Notes: generated by a model not told the origin, from the letters alone. 64,000 nucleotides of DNA from Streptomyces sp. CB02400 (GCF_001905725.1 NZ_LIWB01000026.1:17049-81048), one strand, 5' to 3'; counted from the stretch's first letter, positions 1 through 8,952 are shown. Program-made: numbers and translations.

Positions 1-130
1 CGAGGCCGCAGGCCGCGCAGAGGAAGACGGCGAACAGCAGCAGGAAACGAGCCCCCCGGGTGGGCCGGACGGCCGGGGGGCGGGAGGGTGCCGCGGTGGT
101 GTCGCGGCCTTGCACGGTGGTGGCGCTCAT
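1..130 (-). CDS. Spermidine-synthase-like membrane protein, N-terminus (partial)
   Basis: Only the first 43 codons are present; the gene runs off the left edge. The start is the ATG whose complement is at 128-130. A short polar Thr/Ala/Pro/Arg-rich stretch is followed by the beginning of a hydrophobic helix (FLLLFAVFLCAACGL). It lies 11 bp downstream of the DUF350 gene in the same direction. In actinobacteria the series DUF2617, DUF4247, DUF350 is commonly followed by a polyamine aminopropyltransferase-like protein with an N-terminal membrane domain; that context, more than the sequence, gives the name. The enzymatic domain lies outside the window, so the call is an inference. Confidence 0.55.
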   Translation of the reverse strand, partial: MSATTVQGRDTTAAPSRPPAVRPTRGARFLLLFAVFLCAACGL

Positions 131-141
131 CGGGGGCGCCG

Positions 142-579
142 TTACGAGATCGCCGCGCCGACCATGAACCCGGTGCCCAGGTACATGCCGGCCTGGACCC
201 AGGCGGCGGGGTGCGGACGGCTGTCCTGGTCGTCGAGGACGACCGCGCCCATCTGGCCCGGCGTGAACACGCCGATCACGATGCCGACGACGGTCATCAC
301 CAGCACCCCGGCCAGGCCGTACAACAGCGTGCTGATCAGGCCGTAGCCGAGGCCCTGCTCGGACTCGCTCGCCTCGATGGCCTTCATGATGACCAGGCCC
401 ACGGCGACGGACTGGCTGCCCAGCAGGACGGCCGCGCCGCGGTTCCGGTCGGTCCATACCACGTGGTACAGCTTGCCCGGCGTGACGAGGTCGAGCGCGA
501 TGAAGCCGACGGCCATCACGACGAGGCCCACGACTCCGTAGAGCAGGGCCTGGCCGGTCGACTCGAAGATCTCGGTCAC
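142..579 (-). CDS. DUF350 family membrane protein
   Basis: A 145-aa protein with four hydrophobic segments in two similar halves: helices near residues 10-32 and 48-66, then 80-104 and 122-143. This duplicated pattern, with Gly-rich helices and loops such as DLVTPGKL and GVFTPGQMG, matches the DUF350 (YjfL-like) family. Its role is unknown; it is often found beside polyamine-synthase-like and DUF4178/DUF4247 genes. It lies between the DUF4247 lipoprotein gene (97-bp gap) and the spermidine-synthase-like gene (11-bp gap), so at least the last two are probably co-transcribed. The length is normal and the frame is intact. Confidence 0.88.
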   Translation of the reverse strand: MTEIFESTGQALLYGVVGLVVMAVGFIALDLVTPGKLYHVVWTDRNRGAAVLLGSQSVAVGLVIMKAIEASESEQGLGYGLISTLLYGLAGVLVMTVVGIVIGVFTPGQMGAVVLDDQDSRPHPAAWVQAGMYLGTGFMVGAAIS

Positions 580-676
580 TGCGTGCCTTTCTTGGGGACG
601 GGGTCGGGGCGTGATCAGGTGGTGTGCGGGAGGAACGTGGGGTGCGTCGGCTGGTGGGCCGGCCGGTCACCGGGCG

Positions 677-1081
677 TTACTTGCCCTCACCGGGGCCGCC
701 GCCGCGGAAGCTCGCGCTGTCCGGGTCCGGCCAGTAGGTGAGGTGCCGCTGGTGGCGGTGGTAGCCGTTGCGGTAGTCCTCGATCTCGATCAGGCTGCCG
801 CTTCGGTACGGCGAGACGGTGACCATGTCGTCGCCGTAGCGCAGGAACTCCATGCTGTCGCCGGAGGCACGGTCCAGTTCCGCCCGCTCGGTGTGGATCG
901 CCTGGGCGACCTCGCTCGGGGTGCTGTCCGGGTCGAGCCAGTCCGCCCCGGTCGCGGTGTACGTCTTCCTGATCCACTCGCGCGGGACCGCGTTGTTGTC
1001 CCCGTCGCTGGAGCAGGCGGTGAGCAGGGTCGCGGCCAGCACGGCCGCCACCGCTGCGCGGACGAGTCGGGTGCTGTTCAT
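677..1081 (-). CDS. DUF4247 family lipoprotein
   Basis: A 134-aa protein. The N-terminus is a lipoprotein signal: two Arg-containing residue stretches, a hydrophobic Ala/Leu/Val core, then a lipobox LLTAC with the modified Cys at residue 23. The mature part carries the DUF4247 pattern (WIRKTYT, DPDSTPSEVAQAI, RYGDDMVTVSPY, IEIEDY). I chose the ATG at 1081 because it gives the lipoprotein signal and overlaps the DUF2617 stop as ATGA. That overlap points to translational coupling. It is probably anchored on the outer face of the membrane; the molecular function is unknown. A longer in-frame reading upstream overlaps DUF2617 and looks spurious. Confidence 0.85.
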   Translation of the reverse strand: MNSTRLVRAAVAAVLAATLLTACSSDGDNNAVPREWIRKTYTATGADWLDPDSTPSEVAQAIHTERAELDRASGDSMEFLRYGDDMVTVSPYRSGSLIEIEDYRNGYHRHQRHLTYWPDPDSASFRGGGPGEGK

Positions 1082-1584
1082 CGGGCCTCCAGCCGGCTGT
1101 GCGTCGATACGATCTGGCCGTTCTGCGGATACGTGTGCCAGGTGCGCCAGACGAGTTTGGCGCCGTACGGCCCCCCGACCGACTCGACGACCACGGCCGT
1201 GACCGCCTCCGGCGAGCCGGGGAAGACCCCGCACAGGCTGTGCTCGGCGGCGGTGGCCCGGCCGAGGACCTGTGTCACCTCGGCGCTGAATTCTTCGGGG
1301 GCCAGTCGGCGGGTGGTGGCGCCGAAGTCGTAGACCCAGCCCGGTAGGTGATGGGTGCAGGTCTCGGGCAGCCCCCTCACCGCGCCCCGCAGACAGGCCA
1401 CCGTCTCCCGCACGGGACCGGCGAACACCTGGTGCGAGGCCCCGAGCAGCCGCAACCGCACATCCAGCCCGCCGAGCGACACCACTCGTTCTGCCAGCGC
1501 CGGACGCTCCGTCAGGTCCAGCGAGAAGCAGAGTTGATCCGCGTCCGTGTCCAGATAGGGGGCGTCCAGAGAGACGGCGTACAC
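1078..1584 (-). CDS. DUF2617 family protein
   Basis: A 168-aa cytosolic protein, about the usual DUF2617 length when started at the GTG at 1584 (VYAVSLDAPYLDTDADQL). Recognisable family features are DVRLRLLGASHQV, ETVACL, GVFPGSPEAVTAV and the C-terminal WRTWHTYPQNGQIV. A longer reading from an ATG at 1752 adds a low-complexity Pro/Ser stretch not expected for the family, so I reject it. The stop overlaps the DUF4247 start by four bases. The function is unknown; it heads the conserved membrane/lipoprotein operon on this strand. Confidence 0.8.
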   Translation of the reverse strand: MYAVSLDAPYLDTDADQLCFSLDLTERPALAERVVSLGGLDVRLRLLGASHQVFAGPVRETVACLRGAVRGLPETCTHHLPGWVYDFGATTRRLAPEEFSAEVTQVLGRATAAEHSLCGVFPGSPEAVTAVVVESVGGPYGAKLVWRTWHTYPQNGQIVSTHSRLEAR

Positions 1585-1727
1585 ACGGCCCCCCGGTCGT
1601 TTCTTGCCATGATCGGCGCTCGAGTATGACACAGGTGTTCGCGGGACTTGAGGGGTGGGGGAGGGACGCGGCTGTAGGGCAGGGTGGATGCAGGGGATGA
1701 AGCGGGGCTGGCGACCGATCCCACTCC

Positions 1728-2165
1728 GTGAAGCGCGAGGAGTTCCGTACACAGTTTCGCGCGAGCCCCGTCCTTACGGCCCTCCTCAACGACCTCGGCA
1801 TCCCCACCACCGCCGGCCGCACCGCCGACACCGTCCCCGTCGCCACCAGGGGCTTCGTCGCGGGGAAGAAGGTCAAGGGCCGCAAGCGGTTCCTCGTAAC
1901 CGATACGCTCGGCTTGCTCCGGGCCGCCCATGTTGTCGCCGTGAATGCGCAGGACCGTGGTCAGCGAGGCTTCCAAGTCCAGCCGAAGCGGTGGGTGAGC
2001 GGGCGCACGTTGCCGTGGATCACCGCCCGTCGGCGCCTCGCCGGGGACTACGGGACCGGTCCGGCCCACGCGGAGTCCATGATCCGCTGGGCGGTGATCG
2101 GTGTCATGGTCCGTCGTCTCACCCGCGGCTGTCCCACAAGGCGGCTGGGCCCGCGCCCGCTCGTA
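1728..2165 (+). pseudogene. IS5-family transposase remnant with internal deletion
   Basis: The reading frame contains IS5-type DDE transposase blocks: GFVAGKKVKGRKRFLVTDTL with its first-Asp region, ending in VNAQDRG, and then immediately the C-terminal block PKRWVSGRTLPWITARRRLA followed by AHAESMIRWAVIGVMVRRL. In intact members about 60-80 residues carrying the second catalytic Asp separate these blocks, so the gene has an internal deletion and no N-terminus. It is a relic that abuts the immunity-protein gene tail to tail. Confidence 0.7.
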
Positions 2166-2225
2166 CGACAGCCCTGGTGGACGGTGCCCGCACCTGGGCA
2201 CCTGCAGGGCGGTGCCGCTGGCGTG

Positions 2226-2621
2226 CTACAGAGCCAGGAACCGTTCCACCTCGTGTTTGAGGTCCGGTGTCAGATCGCTCAGATCCGAGACGATCAGGCG
2301 AAGTTCACGCCCCAGTCCGGGTGACTTGCTCCAGATCTCTGGACTCCTGGTCAGCACCGCGGCCAGCAGATCACCTTCGTACATGTGACCCTCCGCCATC
2401 GGATCCAGCCGCAGGACCTCCAACGCCAGCGGAAGGAGGTGGGGCAGGCCCTCGTTCTGCCTGATCAGCAGCCTCATGTCCTCGACTGTCAGCTCGCCGA
2501 TCGGCCTACGCCGAAGCGCGTGCGCGGTCGCCACCAGGCGAGTCGCGTCGCCCGACGGGGCCGGCCAACGGTCGTCCTCCAGCTCTTCAAGGGAGCGGTC
2601 ACGGTTCAGGGGGCGAGTCAC
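2226..2621 (-). CDS. CDI-system-type immunity protein (CdiI_2-like), orphan
   Basis: A 131-aa soluble, acidic, mostly helical protein. Residues near the start (LNRDRSLEELEDDRWPAP) and the following block (LVATAHALRRRPIGELTVEDMRLLI, where the last residues include Q-N-E-G-L) match actinobacterial proteins annotated as contact-dependent growth inhibition immunity proteins; the middle holds PLALEVLRLDPMAEGHMYEGDLL. I took the GTG at 2621; an ATG at 2663 would add 14 residues not seen in relatives as I recall them. No polymorphic toxin is nearby, so it is an orphan immunity gene by context. The family assignment is by eye. Confidence 0.7.
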   Translation of the reverse strand: MTRPLNRDRSLEELEDDRWPAPSGDATRLVATAHALRRRPIGELTVEDMRLLIRQNEGLPHLLPLALEVLRLDPMAEGHMYEGDLLAAVLTRSPEIWSKSPGLGRELRLIVSDLSDLTPDLKHEVERFLAL

Positions 2622-2871
2622 CGAGGGATCGTCCCATACCCGATCGCAAACGCGGCCTGGCATCTGACGCGGATGGTCACGGCCGGCGCCGCTCGCTTCA
2701 GCGCGGACGCCCGACCTGATGGTGTCAGCGGGAGTGACATCCAGTACCGCCCACCACCTGGTCAGCTGGTCGTTGCTTGCCAGGCGGACACCTCATGTTG
2801 CTGTGCCGTCAAGTCGGTTGCCCTCAGGTCATGTAGCGTGACCTGCCTGTACGAACGGCTGGGGTGGAACG

Positions 2872-3102
2872 TTGGTCGACGTGGTGCGAGTGATGGAGGC
2901 ACTGGCCGAGCAGGGCGTCACGGTGCTGTGCAAGGCGGATGCGGAACGCATGCGTGATGGAGTCAGGCCGTGGACCTTCGTCGCGAACGGTCTCCCCTTC
3001 CATGAGGACCTGCTCGTGCGCACTGACGCGGCCTCGGTGGAGGCTTGCCTGGAGATCTGTCTGCCGCAACTGCGTGACCGCGGGCTGGCCATCCCTGAAT
3101 GA
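2872..3102 (+). CDS. Small conserved hypothetical protein
   Basis: A 76-aa reading frame with a TTG start at 2872; a GTG at 2881 is an alternative. The composition is protein-like and resembles a short Streptomyces family with the pattern VMEALAEQGVTVLCKADAER, RPWTFVANG and an EACLEICLPQL helix near the end. No signal peptide or membrane segment is visible. The ribosome site (GGGGTGG) is weak, so the exact start is uncertain. The function is not recognised. It stands alone between the immunity gene and transposon debris. Confidence 0.5.
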   Translation: MVDVVRVMEALAEQGVTVLCKADAERMRDGVRPWTFVANGLPFHEDLLVRTDAASVEACLEICLPQLRDRGLAIPE

Positions 3103-3124
3103 GGGGCAGTTCAGTCGGCCGGTC

Positions 3125-3770
3125 TTATGCGGCAGCGGCTCCTGCGCTTCGGGTGAAGCCGGGAAGGCCAGGCTCTCGTCGAATGCCCTGCACGACGTCG
3201 ACCAGGCCCTCGGCGCGCGGCACGTGCAGGGCCGCCCGCGCGGTCATGGCGGCGACGGCGTACTGCTGCTGCAGGCTGCGCACCACGGGCAGCCGCTCAC
3301 CCGGTTCCAGCCGGCCGGACAGGATCTGCCGTCGCGGGTCCGCCGCTGCCTGCTGGCAGGCAGGCAGCGACGGGCCCCGGAGGGCCGATGGACGCAGCGG
3401 AGCCGTTGCATGTCCCGGCGTCGGAGGCGCCGTGCTCACCGGTCCCCTGGGCAGCGTTGCGGCGTGGCCGGTTCGGCTCCCGGCCGATCTGCGCGACGGC
3501 CTGCCTGATCTCCGTCTCGCCGTAGGCGGTGCGCACCCCGGAGAAGCTGTACACGGCGTGACGGGCGAGGTCCTCCAGGCCGTAGGGGTGACTGCCGTGG
3601 AACTCGCGCCCGTAGGCCAGCAGTCGGCGGATCCGCGCGTCGACGGCGGCACCGTCAGGGTCGGCACATGGCCGGCCAAGGCCCGCACCGCGCGCAGGTC
3701 AGTGTTCGGCGGTGAGCGCGGCCTCGAGGTTCGCGACGTGCCGCGCTTCGGCCTCCTTGCGGACGGCCGC
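3125..3770 (-). pseudogene. Decayed genes: small GntR-type regulator and an upstream remnant
   Basis: Near 3150-3340 the minus strand encodes a GntR-type winged-helix segment: ILSGRLEPGERLPVVRSLQQ, then YAVAAMTARAAL and AEGLVDVVQG. Its N-terminus is disrupted. Upstream, between 3450 and 3700, a different minus-strand frame reads RRLLAYGREFHGSHPYGLED and SGVRTAYGETEIRQAV. That looks like coding sequence from a second conserved protein, but it is interrupted by stops and frame changes (for example a TGA after LEAALTAEH). Both appear non-functional. Confidence 0.5.
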
Positions 3771-4225
3771 TGTCGGCCTGCTCGCCTGTGCCCGACGTCT
3801 CGGCCTGTCGCTCAACGCGGTCAAGCGCTACGCCCGCCACATCGAGCCGGACCGCATGATCCGTGCCCCCATCCACCGGTCCTGCCTGGTTGACCCCTAC
3901 CGCAACCACCTGCGAAGACACCGCACCGAAGACCCGGCCGTCTCCGTCACTCACCTGCTGGCGGAGATCCGGGAACAGGGCTGCACCGGCAGCGCCGATC
4001 TTCTGGTCCGCTATATCGACCAAGGACGCGTCGAGGCCGACCACGCCGCCCTGTCACCCCGCAAGGTCACCGGCCTACTCACCTGCCGCCCCTGGCCACT
4101 TCGACGAGCACGGTCGCGCCCTGCACGACCAGCTCACCAGAGCCTGTCCCGAGACGACCGTGCTGGCCGACCAGATCCGCGCCTTCACCGAACTACCAGG
4201 GACATCGCGAGGTCGCGGGTTGGGT
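3765..4225 (+). pseudogene. ISL3-like transposase fragment, frameshifted
   Basis: The plus strand reads a helix-turn-helix (ACARRLGLSLNAVKRYARHI), then LVDPYRNHLRRHR, VTHLLAEIREQGCTGSADLL and ALSPRKVTGLLT. This is the C-terminal part of the ISL3-type layout. Near 4085-4095 the frame shifts and homology continues as HFDEHGRALHDQLTRACPE and LADQIRAFTEL. The catalytic N-terminal half and the extreme C-terminus are absent. Confidence 0.55.
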
Positions 4226-4281
4226 GAGTCCGCCCGGTGACGGCCCGTCATGTCGGTGCGAGCAGGACACCGCATGCAGGT

Positions 4282-4348
4282 GCAGGCACGGTCTCGCTGA
4301 TCATGTGAGTGTCGAGTTCACGTGACCACAACCGAAGACCGTGCCTGC
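4282..4348. repeat. 13-bp inverted repeat at the left end of the ISAs1 relic
   Basis: GCAGGCACGGTCT at 4282-4294 is inverted perfectly at 4336-4348, with 41 bp between. The right arm overlaps the start of the ISAs1 transposase reading frame. It may be the left terminal region of that element. Confidence 0.5.
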
Positions 4349-5531
4349 TGCCTCATCTTCTCCCATGCCGTCGGTCCTGGAGCAACTGGCCCGTACCCTG
4401 TCGCCGCAGCCGCTGCCCGATGCGGTGTGCCTGGCCCGGTTCCTCGCGGGTCTGCCGGATCCCCGTGACCGCCGTGGCCGACGTTTCCCACTGACGGCGA
4501 TCGTGACCGCCGCCGCGGCGAGTGTCCTGGCCGGTGCACGATCCCTGGCCGCGATCACCGAATGGATCGCGGATGCGCCTCGCTGGATCCTCCTGGCCCT
4601 GGGTTTCGCGTTCGACCCGTTCAGCAAGGCGGTCACGTTGCCGCATGCCACCACGGTGATGCGGCTTCTCCGCCGCCTGGACGGTGACGCCTTCCACGCA
4701 GCGATCAGCACGCTCCTGCACGCAGAGCTGACACCCGGCAGGCAGGACGGAGGCGGTGGCGGGCGGTCGCCGTCGACGGGAAACAACTGCGCGGATCGAA
4801 AGCGGCCGGCGGGAAGGCGGTGTGGCTGCTGGCCGCGATGGACCATGGCGGAACGGTCCTCGCCCAGCGGCAGATCGACACGAAGAGCAACGAGACTCCC
4901 GCCTTCATCCCTCTTCTGGACGGCCTGGCTGGGGAGAACACCGTGGTCACCGCGGACGCGGCCCACACCCAGCACGCCAACGGCATCTGGCTGCGTGAAC
5001 ACCACGCCCACTACATCGCTGTCGTGAAGGGCAACCATCCCGGCCTGCTCAGGCAGTTGAGGCAACTGCCGTGGGCCGACATCGGCCTGGACCACAAGGA
5101 CCGCTCCAAGAGCCGGGGCCGACTGGAGGTCCGGCACCTGAAGACGGCCGTGTTCCGACACCTCGACTATCCGGTGCCCGTCAAGCCTTGCGCGTGATGC
5201 GCTGGCGCAAGGACCTGACCAGCAACAGGGTCACGATCGAGCGGCTGTGCTCCGTCACCGGCCTGCCGTCCGGCGCGGCCTCCGGCACCCAGATCGCGAC
5301 CTGGATCCGCGGCCACTGGAAGATCGAGAACCAGCTCCACCACGTCCGCGACACCACGTTCGCCGAGGACGCCTCCACCATCCGCACCGGCAGTCTGCCC
5401 CGCGTGATGGCCAGTCTTCGCAACCTCGCCATCAGCGTCTGCCGGCAGGACAACCGCACCAACATCGCCGCCGCCACCCGACACCACGCCCGCCACCCCG
5501 CCGCCCGCTGGCCACACTCGGATGGACATGA
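4341..5531 (+). pseudogene. ISAs1-family transposase, multiply frameshifted
   Basis: Nearly full-length ISAs1-type transposase spread over three frames. Frame one gives the N-terminus (ARFLAGLPDPRDRRGRRFPL, LPHATTVMRLLRRLDGDAFH). Near 4755-4770 it shifts to a second frame (VDGKQLRGSKAAGGKAVWLL, VTADAAHTQHANGIWL). Near 5180-5195 it shifts again (WIRGHWKIENQLHHVRDTTF, SLPRVMASLRNLAIS), with a likely further slip near 5500. The gene is dead, but the order of its domains is preserved. Confidence 0.8.
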
Positions 5532-5722
5532 TCAACCACGACTCACGTGCTCAAACGGACAGAACGACAACACGCAATGTCCCTGAGGGTGGCCCCGACG
5601 TTGTTCAGCGGCCAGGCAGGTTGGTTTCTGTCCCTGTCCCGCTCGGAAATACGATTCTGAGTTTGGCCTGCAGCTTCTCCGTGTGGGGCAACGGCCTCCG
5701 CGGCGCCTGGGATGATCTTTTG

Positions 5723-6781
5723 GTGCCGCTGTCGATCGTCGCCGCGCTGGTCCGGGATCTGATCAAGGTGCCCGCTGCCGTGCTGCGCAGTCGGGTGGCC
5801 AAGGACGCGGAGGTGCTGGCGCTGCGGCACGAGAACGCGGTGCTGCGCCGCCAGATCGCTCGGGTCCGCTATGAGTCCGCCGACCGGATCCGGTCGGCCG
5901 TCCTTTCCCGGCTGATCCCGCGGGGGCGCTGGCGCCAGGTCTTCGCGGTCACGCCGACCACGCTGCTGGCCTGGCACCGACGCCTGGTCTCCCGGAAGTG
6001 GACATTCACCGAGCGCCGCCACCCGGGACGGCCCCCGACAGCGCCCACCGTCAAGCAGCTCATCCTCCGTCTGGTGCGCGAGAACAGCACCTGGGGCCAC
6101 CGCCGCATACAGGGCGAGCTCGCCCGCCTCGGCTACTCCGTCGCCCCGTCCACCGTATGGGAGATCCTGCGGTCCGCGGGAGTTGACCCCGCCCCGCATC
6201 GCTCCGGCCCTCCCTGGCGCCAGTCCCTCACCACCCAGGCCCACGGCACCATCGCCGCCGACTTCCTGCACCTTGACACCGTGGTGCTGGAGCGCCTGTA
6301 CGCCCTGGTCTTCATCGAGCACGGCACTCGCCGACTACACCTCGCCGGCGTCACCGTCCACCCCACCGCGCAGTGGACCGTCCAGCAGGCGAGGAATCTC
6401 GCCATGACGTTGGGGTGCCGAATGGACTCGCTGCGCTTTCTGCTGTGGGACCGGGATGCGAAGTACACCGACGCCTTCGACGCCGTCTTCCAGGCCGACG
6501 ACGTGCAGATCCTGCTCAGCCCGCCGCAGGCACCGAGAGCGAACGCGATCTGCGAGAGAGCGGTGGGCACCCTCCGGCGCGAGCTCCTCGACCGGATCCT
6601 GATCCACAACGAGGTCCATGCCCAGGCGGTCCTGGCCGAGTGCATCCGGCACTACAACCAGCACCGCCCCCACCAGTCCCGGCGGCAACTGTCCTCGGAC
6701 AGCACCAAACCGCCCGTTCCGACCAACGTCACCGACCTCCAGGCCCGGAGAATCCAACGACAGCCCTCCTCGGCGGCCTGA
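5723..6781 (+). CDS. Integrase-core DDE transposase (IS3/IS481-like), intact
   Basis: A 352-aa protein from the GTG at 5723; the frame is open further upstream, but that part overlaps the end of the ISAs1 relic. An N-terminal segment (KDAEVLALRHENAVLRRQIA) precedes a helix-turn-helix region (STWGHRRIQGELARLGYSVA) and an rve catalytic core. Visible catalytic residues are Asp180 (AADFLHLDT), Asp243 (LLWDRDAKY) and Glu278 (NAICERAVG). The D-35-E spacing is canonical. The C-terminus has the usual YNQHRPHQSRRQL. It is full length with no frame breaks, so it may still be active. I did not find convincing terminal repeats. Confidence 0.85.
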   Translation: MPLSIVAALVRDLIKVPAAVLRSRVAKDAEVLALRHENAVLRRQIARVRYESADRIRSAVLSRLIPRGRWRQVFAVTPTTLLAWHRRLVSRKWTFTERRHPGRPPTAPTVKQLILRLVRENSTWGHRRIQGELARLGYSVAPSTVWEILRSAGVDPAPHRSGPPWRQSLTTQAHGTIAADFLHLDTVVLERLYALVFIEHGTRRLHLAGVTVHPTAQWTVQQARNLAMTLGCRMDSLRFLLWDRDAKYTDAFDAVFQADDVQILLSPPQAPRANAICERAVGTLRRELLDRILIHNEVHAQAVLAECIRHYNQHRPHQSRRQLSSDSTKPPVPTNVTDLQARRIQRQPSSAA

Positions 6782-6854
6782 TCAACCAGTGCCGGAGAAC
6801 CGCCTGACCGAACAGCCTCGCCGCAGCTCACAGCACCGAATCGTATTCTCGAGC

Positions 6855-7131
6855 GACACACGATCCGGATGGCGGACCACTTGTAGTTACGCCGGAGTTC
6901 GTCGATCCTCGCGACCAGGTCGTGCGGAATGGCGGTCGGCTGGCGGTGCGGGGTCGAGGATCGGTCGAGGAGGCCGAGTTCCCCATGCCGGCGGTAGCGG
7001 TTGACCCACTTCGATGCACAGGCTCGGGAGATTCCGATCCCTGCTGCGACATGGGCGATCGGCCGGGTCCGGCAGCGTTCGACAAGACGACGACGCCCTT
7101 CGACGGATGGAGGCGCGTCGGCGTGGGGCAC
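6855..7131 (-). pseudogene. IS481-family transposase N-terminal fragment
   Basis: From a GTG at 7131 the minus strand encodes the helix-turn-helix part of an IS481-type transposase: SVEGRRRLVERCRTRPIAHV, then GIGISRACASKWVNRYRRHG and GLLDRSSTPHRQP. Homology stops at about 6870, shortly after WSAIRIVCRSRIR, where the catalytic core should follow. It is a truncated relic. Confidence 0.7.
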
Positions 7132-7218
7132 AGCGTTTTCCGTCAACACACGAGCGCGGTGGGATCGGACGGTCGTGTCGCCTGAGTCCACCGCCTTGGG
7201 GCGGCATGGTGGCGGGTT

Positions 7219-7683
7219 CTACCGAAGCGGGATGTCGGCCCCGTGTTCGTCCCTGGGCCTGGGGCCGTGGATACGCCGATCGGCTTCAGGGATGGCGACG
7301 TCGTTGATGCTCGCCTCACGGCGTCGCATGAGGCCGCGCTCGTCGAAGTCCCACAGTTCGTTGCCGTAACTGCGCCACCAGCGGCCTTCCGCGTCGTGCC
7401 ACTCGTACTGGAACCGGACGGCGATCCGGTTCTCGTGGAACCCCCAGAGACTCTTGCGCAGCGCGTAGTCGAGTTCCCGCTCCCACTTCTGTGTCAGGAA
7501 AGCGACGATCTCCTCGCGCCCGCTGATGAACGTGTCCCGGTTCCGCCACCTCGAGTCGGGTGTGTAGGCCAGTGCCACCCGGTGGGGATCGCGAGTGTTC
7601 CATGCGTCTTCAGCGGCCTGGACCTTCTGCAGGGCGGTTTCCTGCGTGAACGGTGGGTAGGGCGGTCGATCTTCCGGCACCAC
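7219..7683 (-). CDS. DUF1348 family SnoaL/NTF2-like protein
   Basis: A 154-aa protein of the nuclear-transport-factor-2-like fold, DUF1348 branch. Markers are AEDAWNTRDPHRVALAYTPD, SRWRNRDTFISGREEIVAFL, TQKWERELDYALRKSLWGF and RFQYEWHDAEGRWWRSYGNE near the centre, and NELWDFDERGLMRRREASIND at the end. The start is the GTG at 7683, with GAGGAGG six bases upstream. The substrate is unknown. It is divergent from a TetR regulator, and the 84-bp gap holds two palindromes, so TetR control is likely. The frame is intact and the length typical. Confidence 0.9.
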   Translation of the reverse strand: MVPEDRPPYPPFTQETALQKVQAAEDAWNTRDPHRVALAYTPDSRWRNRDTFISGREEIVAFLTQKWERELDYALRKSLWGFHENRIAVRFQYEWHDAEGRWWRSYGNELWDFDERGLMRRREASINDVAIPEADRRIHGPRPRDEHGADIPLR

Positions 7684-7694
7684 TGCCTCCTCGC

Positions 7695-7752
7695 GTTGAG
7701 AACGATCGTTTCCTATCGGTCGAGGCTAAGGTAGGGAACGATCGTTCTCAAC
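7695..7752. promoter_or_regulatory. Doubled palindromic operator between DUF1348 and tetR
   Basis: GTTGAGAACGATCGTT at 7695-7710 is repeated inverted at 7737-7752. Each arm contains the self-complementary 10-mer AACGATCGTT (7701-7710 and 7737-7746). Two such sites flanking the divergent promoters are the expected target of the adjacent TetR protein, controlling itself and the DUF1348 gene. Assignment to this TetR is inferred from position. Confidence 0.75.
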
Positions 7753-7767
7753 GTCAAGGAGGGCCGG

Positions 7768-8334
7768 ATGCCAGCCCCGATCACCGACGAGCAGAATCGC
7801 CTGGACCGCGAGGCGCTGCTCGATGCAGCGGAAAGGCTCTTCTACGAGCGCGGCATCCAGGCGGTCGGCATGGACGAGGTCCGCGCGGTATCGGGCCTGC
7901 CGTTGAAGCGGATCTACCGGTTCTTCGCGGCGAAGGAGGACCTGGTGGTGGCGGTGCTCAAGCGTCGCGATCAGCGATGGCGGGGGAACCTGGCCGCCCA
8001 CGTGGAGCAGGTTCCGGATCCCCGCGAGCGCGTGCTCGCGGTCTTCGACTGGCTGGCCGAGTGGTTCGCAGAGCCTGGTTTCCGCGGATGCGCCTGGGTC
8101 AACGCCTACGGCGAACTCGGCCCTTCGTCCGAGGCGGTGCTGGCTGAAGTCCGGTCACACAAGCAGGCGTTCCACGACCAGATCGCGGTGTGGGTCCACG
8201 CCACCGGGCTGCCGGTGGTCGAACCGGTCTTCCTGCTGGTCGAAGGAGCCATCGTGACGGCCGGTATCAGTGGCGACCCGGCCCCAGCCTGTCATGCACG
8301 TGCAGCCGTCGCGATGTTGCTCGGAACGCCTTGA
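7768..8334 (+). CDS. TetR family transcriptional regulator
   Basis: A 188-aa protein. Residues 8-55 form the TetR helix-turn-helix (REALLDAAERLFYERGIQAV, GMDEVRAVSGLPLKRIYRFF, AAKEDLV). The ligand-binding half has RGCAWVNAYGELGPSSEAVL. The start ATG at 7768 has a strong AAGGAGG site seven bases upstream. It is divergent from the DUF1348 gene across a region with two identical palindromes, so it probably represses both genes. The ligand is unknown. The C-terminus (AVAMLLGTP) looks complete. IS1380 debris follows directly. Confidence 0.9.
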   Translation: MPAPITDEQNRLDREALLDAAERLFYERGIQAVGMDEVRAVSGLPLKRIYRFFAAKEDLVVAVLKRRDQRWRGNLAAHVEQVPDPRERVLAVFDWLAEWFAEPGFRGCAWVNAYGELGPSSEAVLAEVRSHKQAFHDQIAVWVHATGLPVVEPVFLLVEGAIVTAGISGDPAPACHARAAVAMLLGTP

Positions 8335-8359
8335 TCCCCTGGCCACAGCGCCAACAACC

Positions 8360-8952
8360 TCATGGCCCGCAACAACAGGTGGGTGCTGCCTGGTCCTTCT
8401 CGGAGCGGCAGGTGACCAGGGTGGCGTCGAGGTCCAGGACGAGGCCGGGCAGCACGCGTCCCGCGGCTCGGGCGGCGGGTATGCCCTCACTGGTCCCGGC
8501 GGCCTGCAGCCAGGCGACCTCCCGGGCCTGGGTGCGGGTCGAGCGCAGGGAAGCCAGTGCCCGCTCGTCAACATCGACGAGCAGCCGCCAGGCCGTCGGT
8601 GTCGAGGCAACCGAGCCGAACCACCTCGGCCTGGTCCCGCAGCGCGGCCGGGTCGGCGATGCCTCGCCGCCGTCGGCGAGCGTCACCGGCAAGCCAGTGG
8701 CGATCCGTCCCGGATCATGTCCGGTTTCGCACGGCCGCAGCGGCCTGAGAGCGGTGGAGTGTGCGGCGGTCAACCCCGTGGCATCGGCAAGATCCGTCAG
8801 CAGTCGTGCTCCTGCATGACTGCCCCCCGAACCACCGGTGCTGACATAGGCCCTGGGACGCGACCCGATACCCTGCACGTAGAAAGTGCCCTCCGCCTGG
8901 ACCGACAGAACCCTTCAGCAAGGTCATCGTCCCGGGTGAGGAAGGCACTTTC
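8360..8952 (-). pseudogene. IS1380-family transposase N-terminal remnant with end repeat
   Basis: The minus strand encodes an IS1380-type N-terminal half: GARLLTDLADATGLTAAHST, VTLADGGEA, then a frame slip around 8640, then ARTQAREVAWLQAAGT and LPGLVLDLDATLVTCRSEKD (first catalytic Asp region). It is truncated at about 8360, and the C-terminal two thirds are missing. Upstream lies the element end: GAAAGTGCC at 8882-8890 repeated inverted at 8944-8952, the same arrangement as in the intact IS1380 copy near 46.7 kb. Confidence 0.75.
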
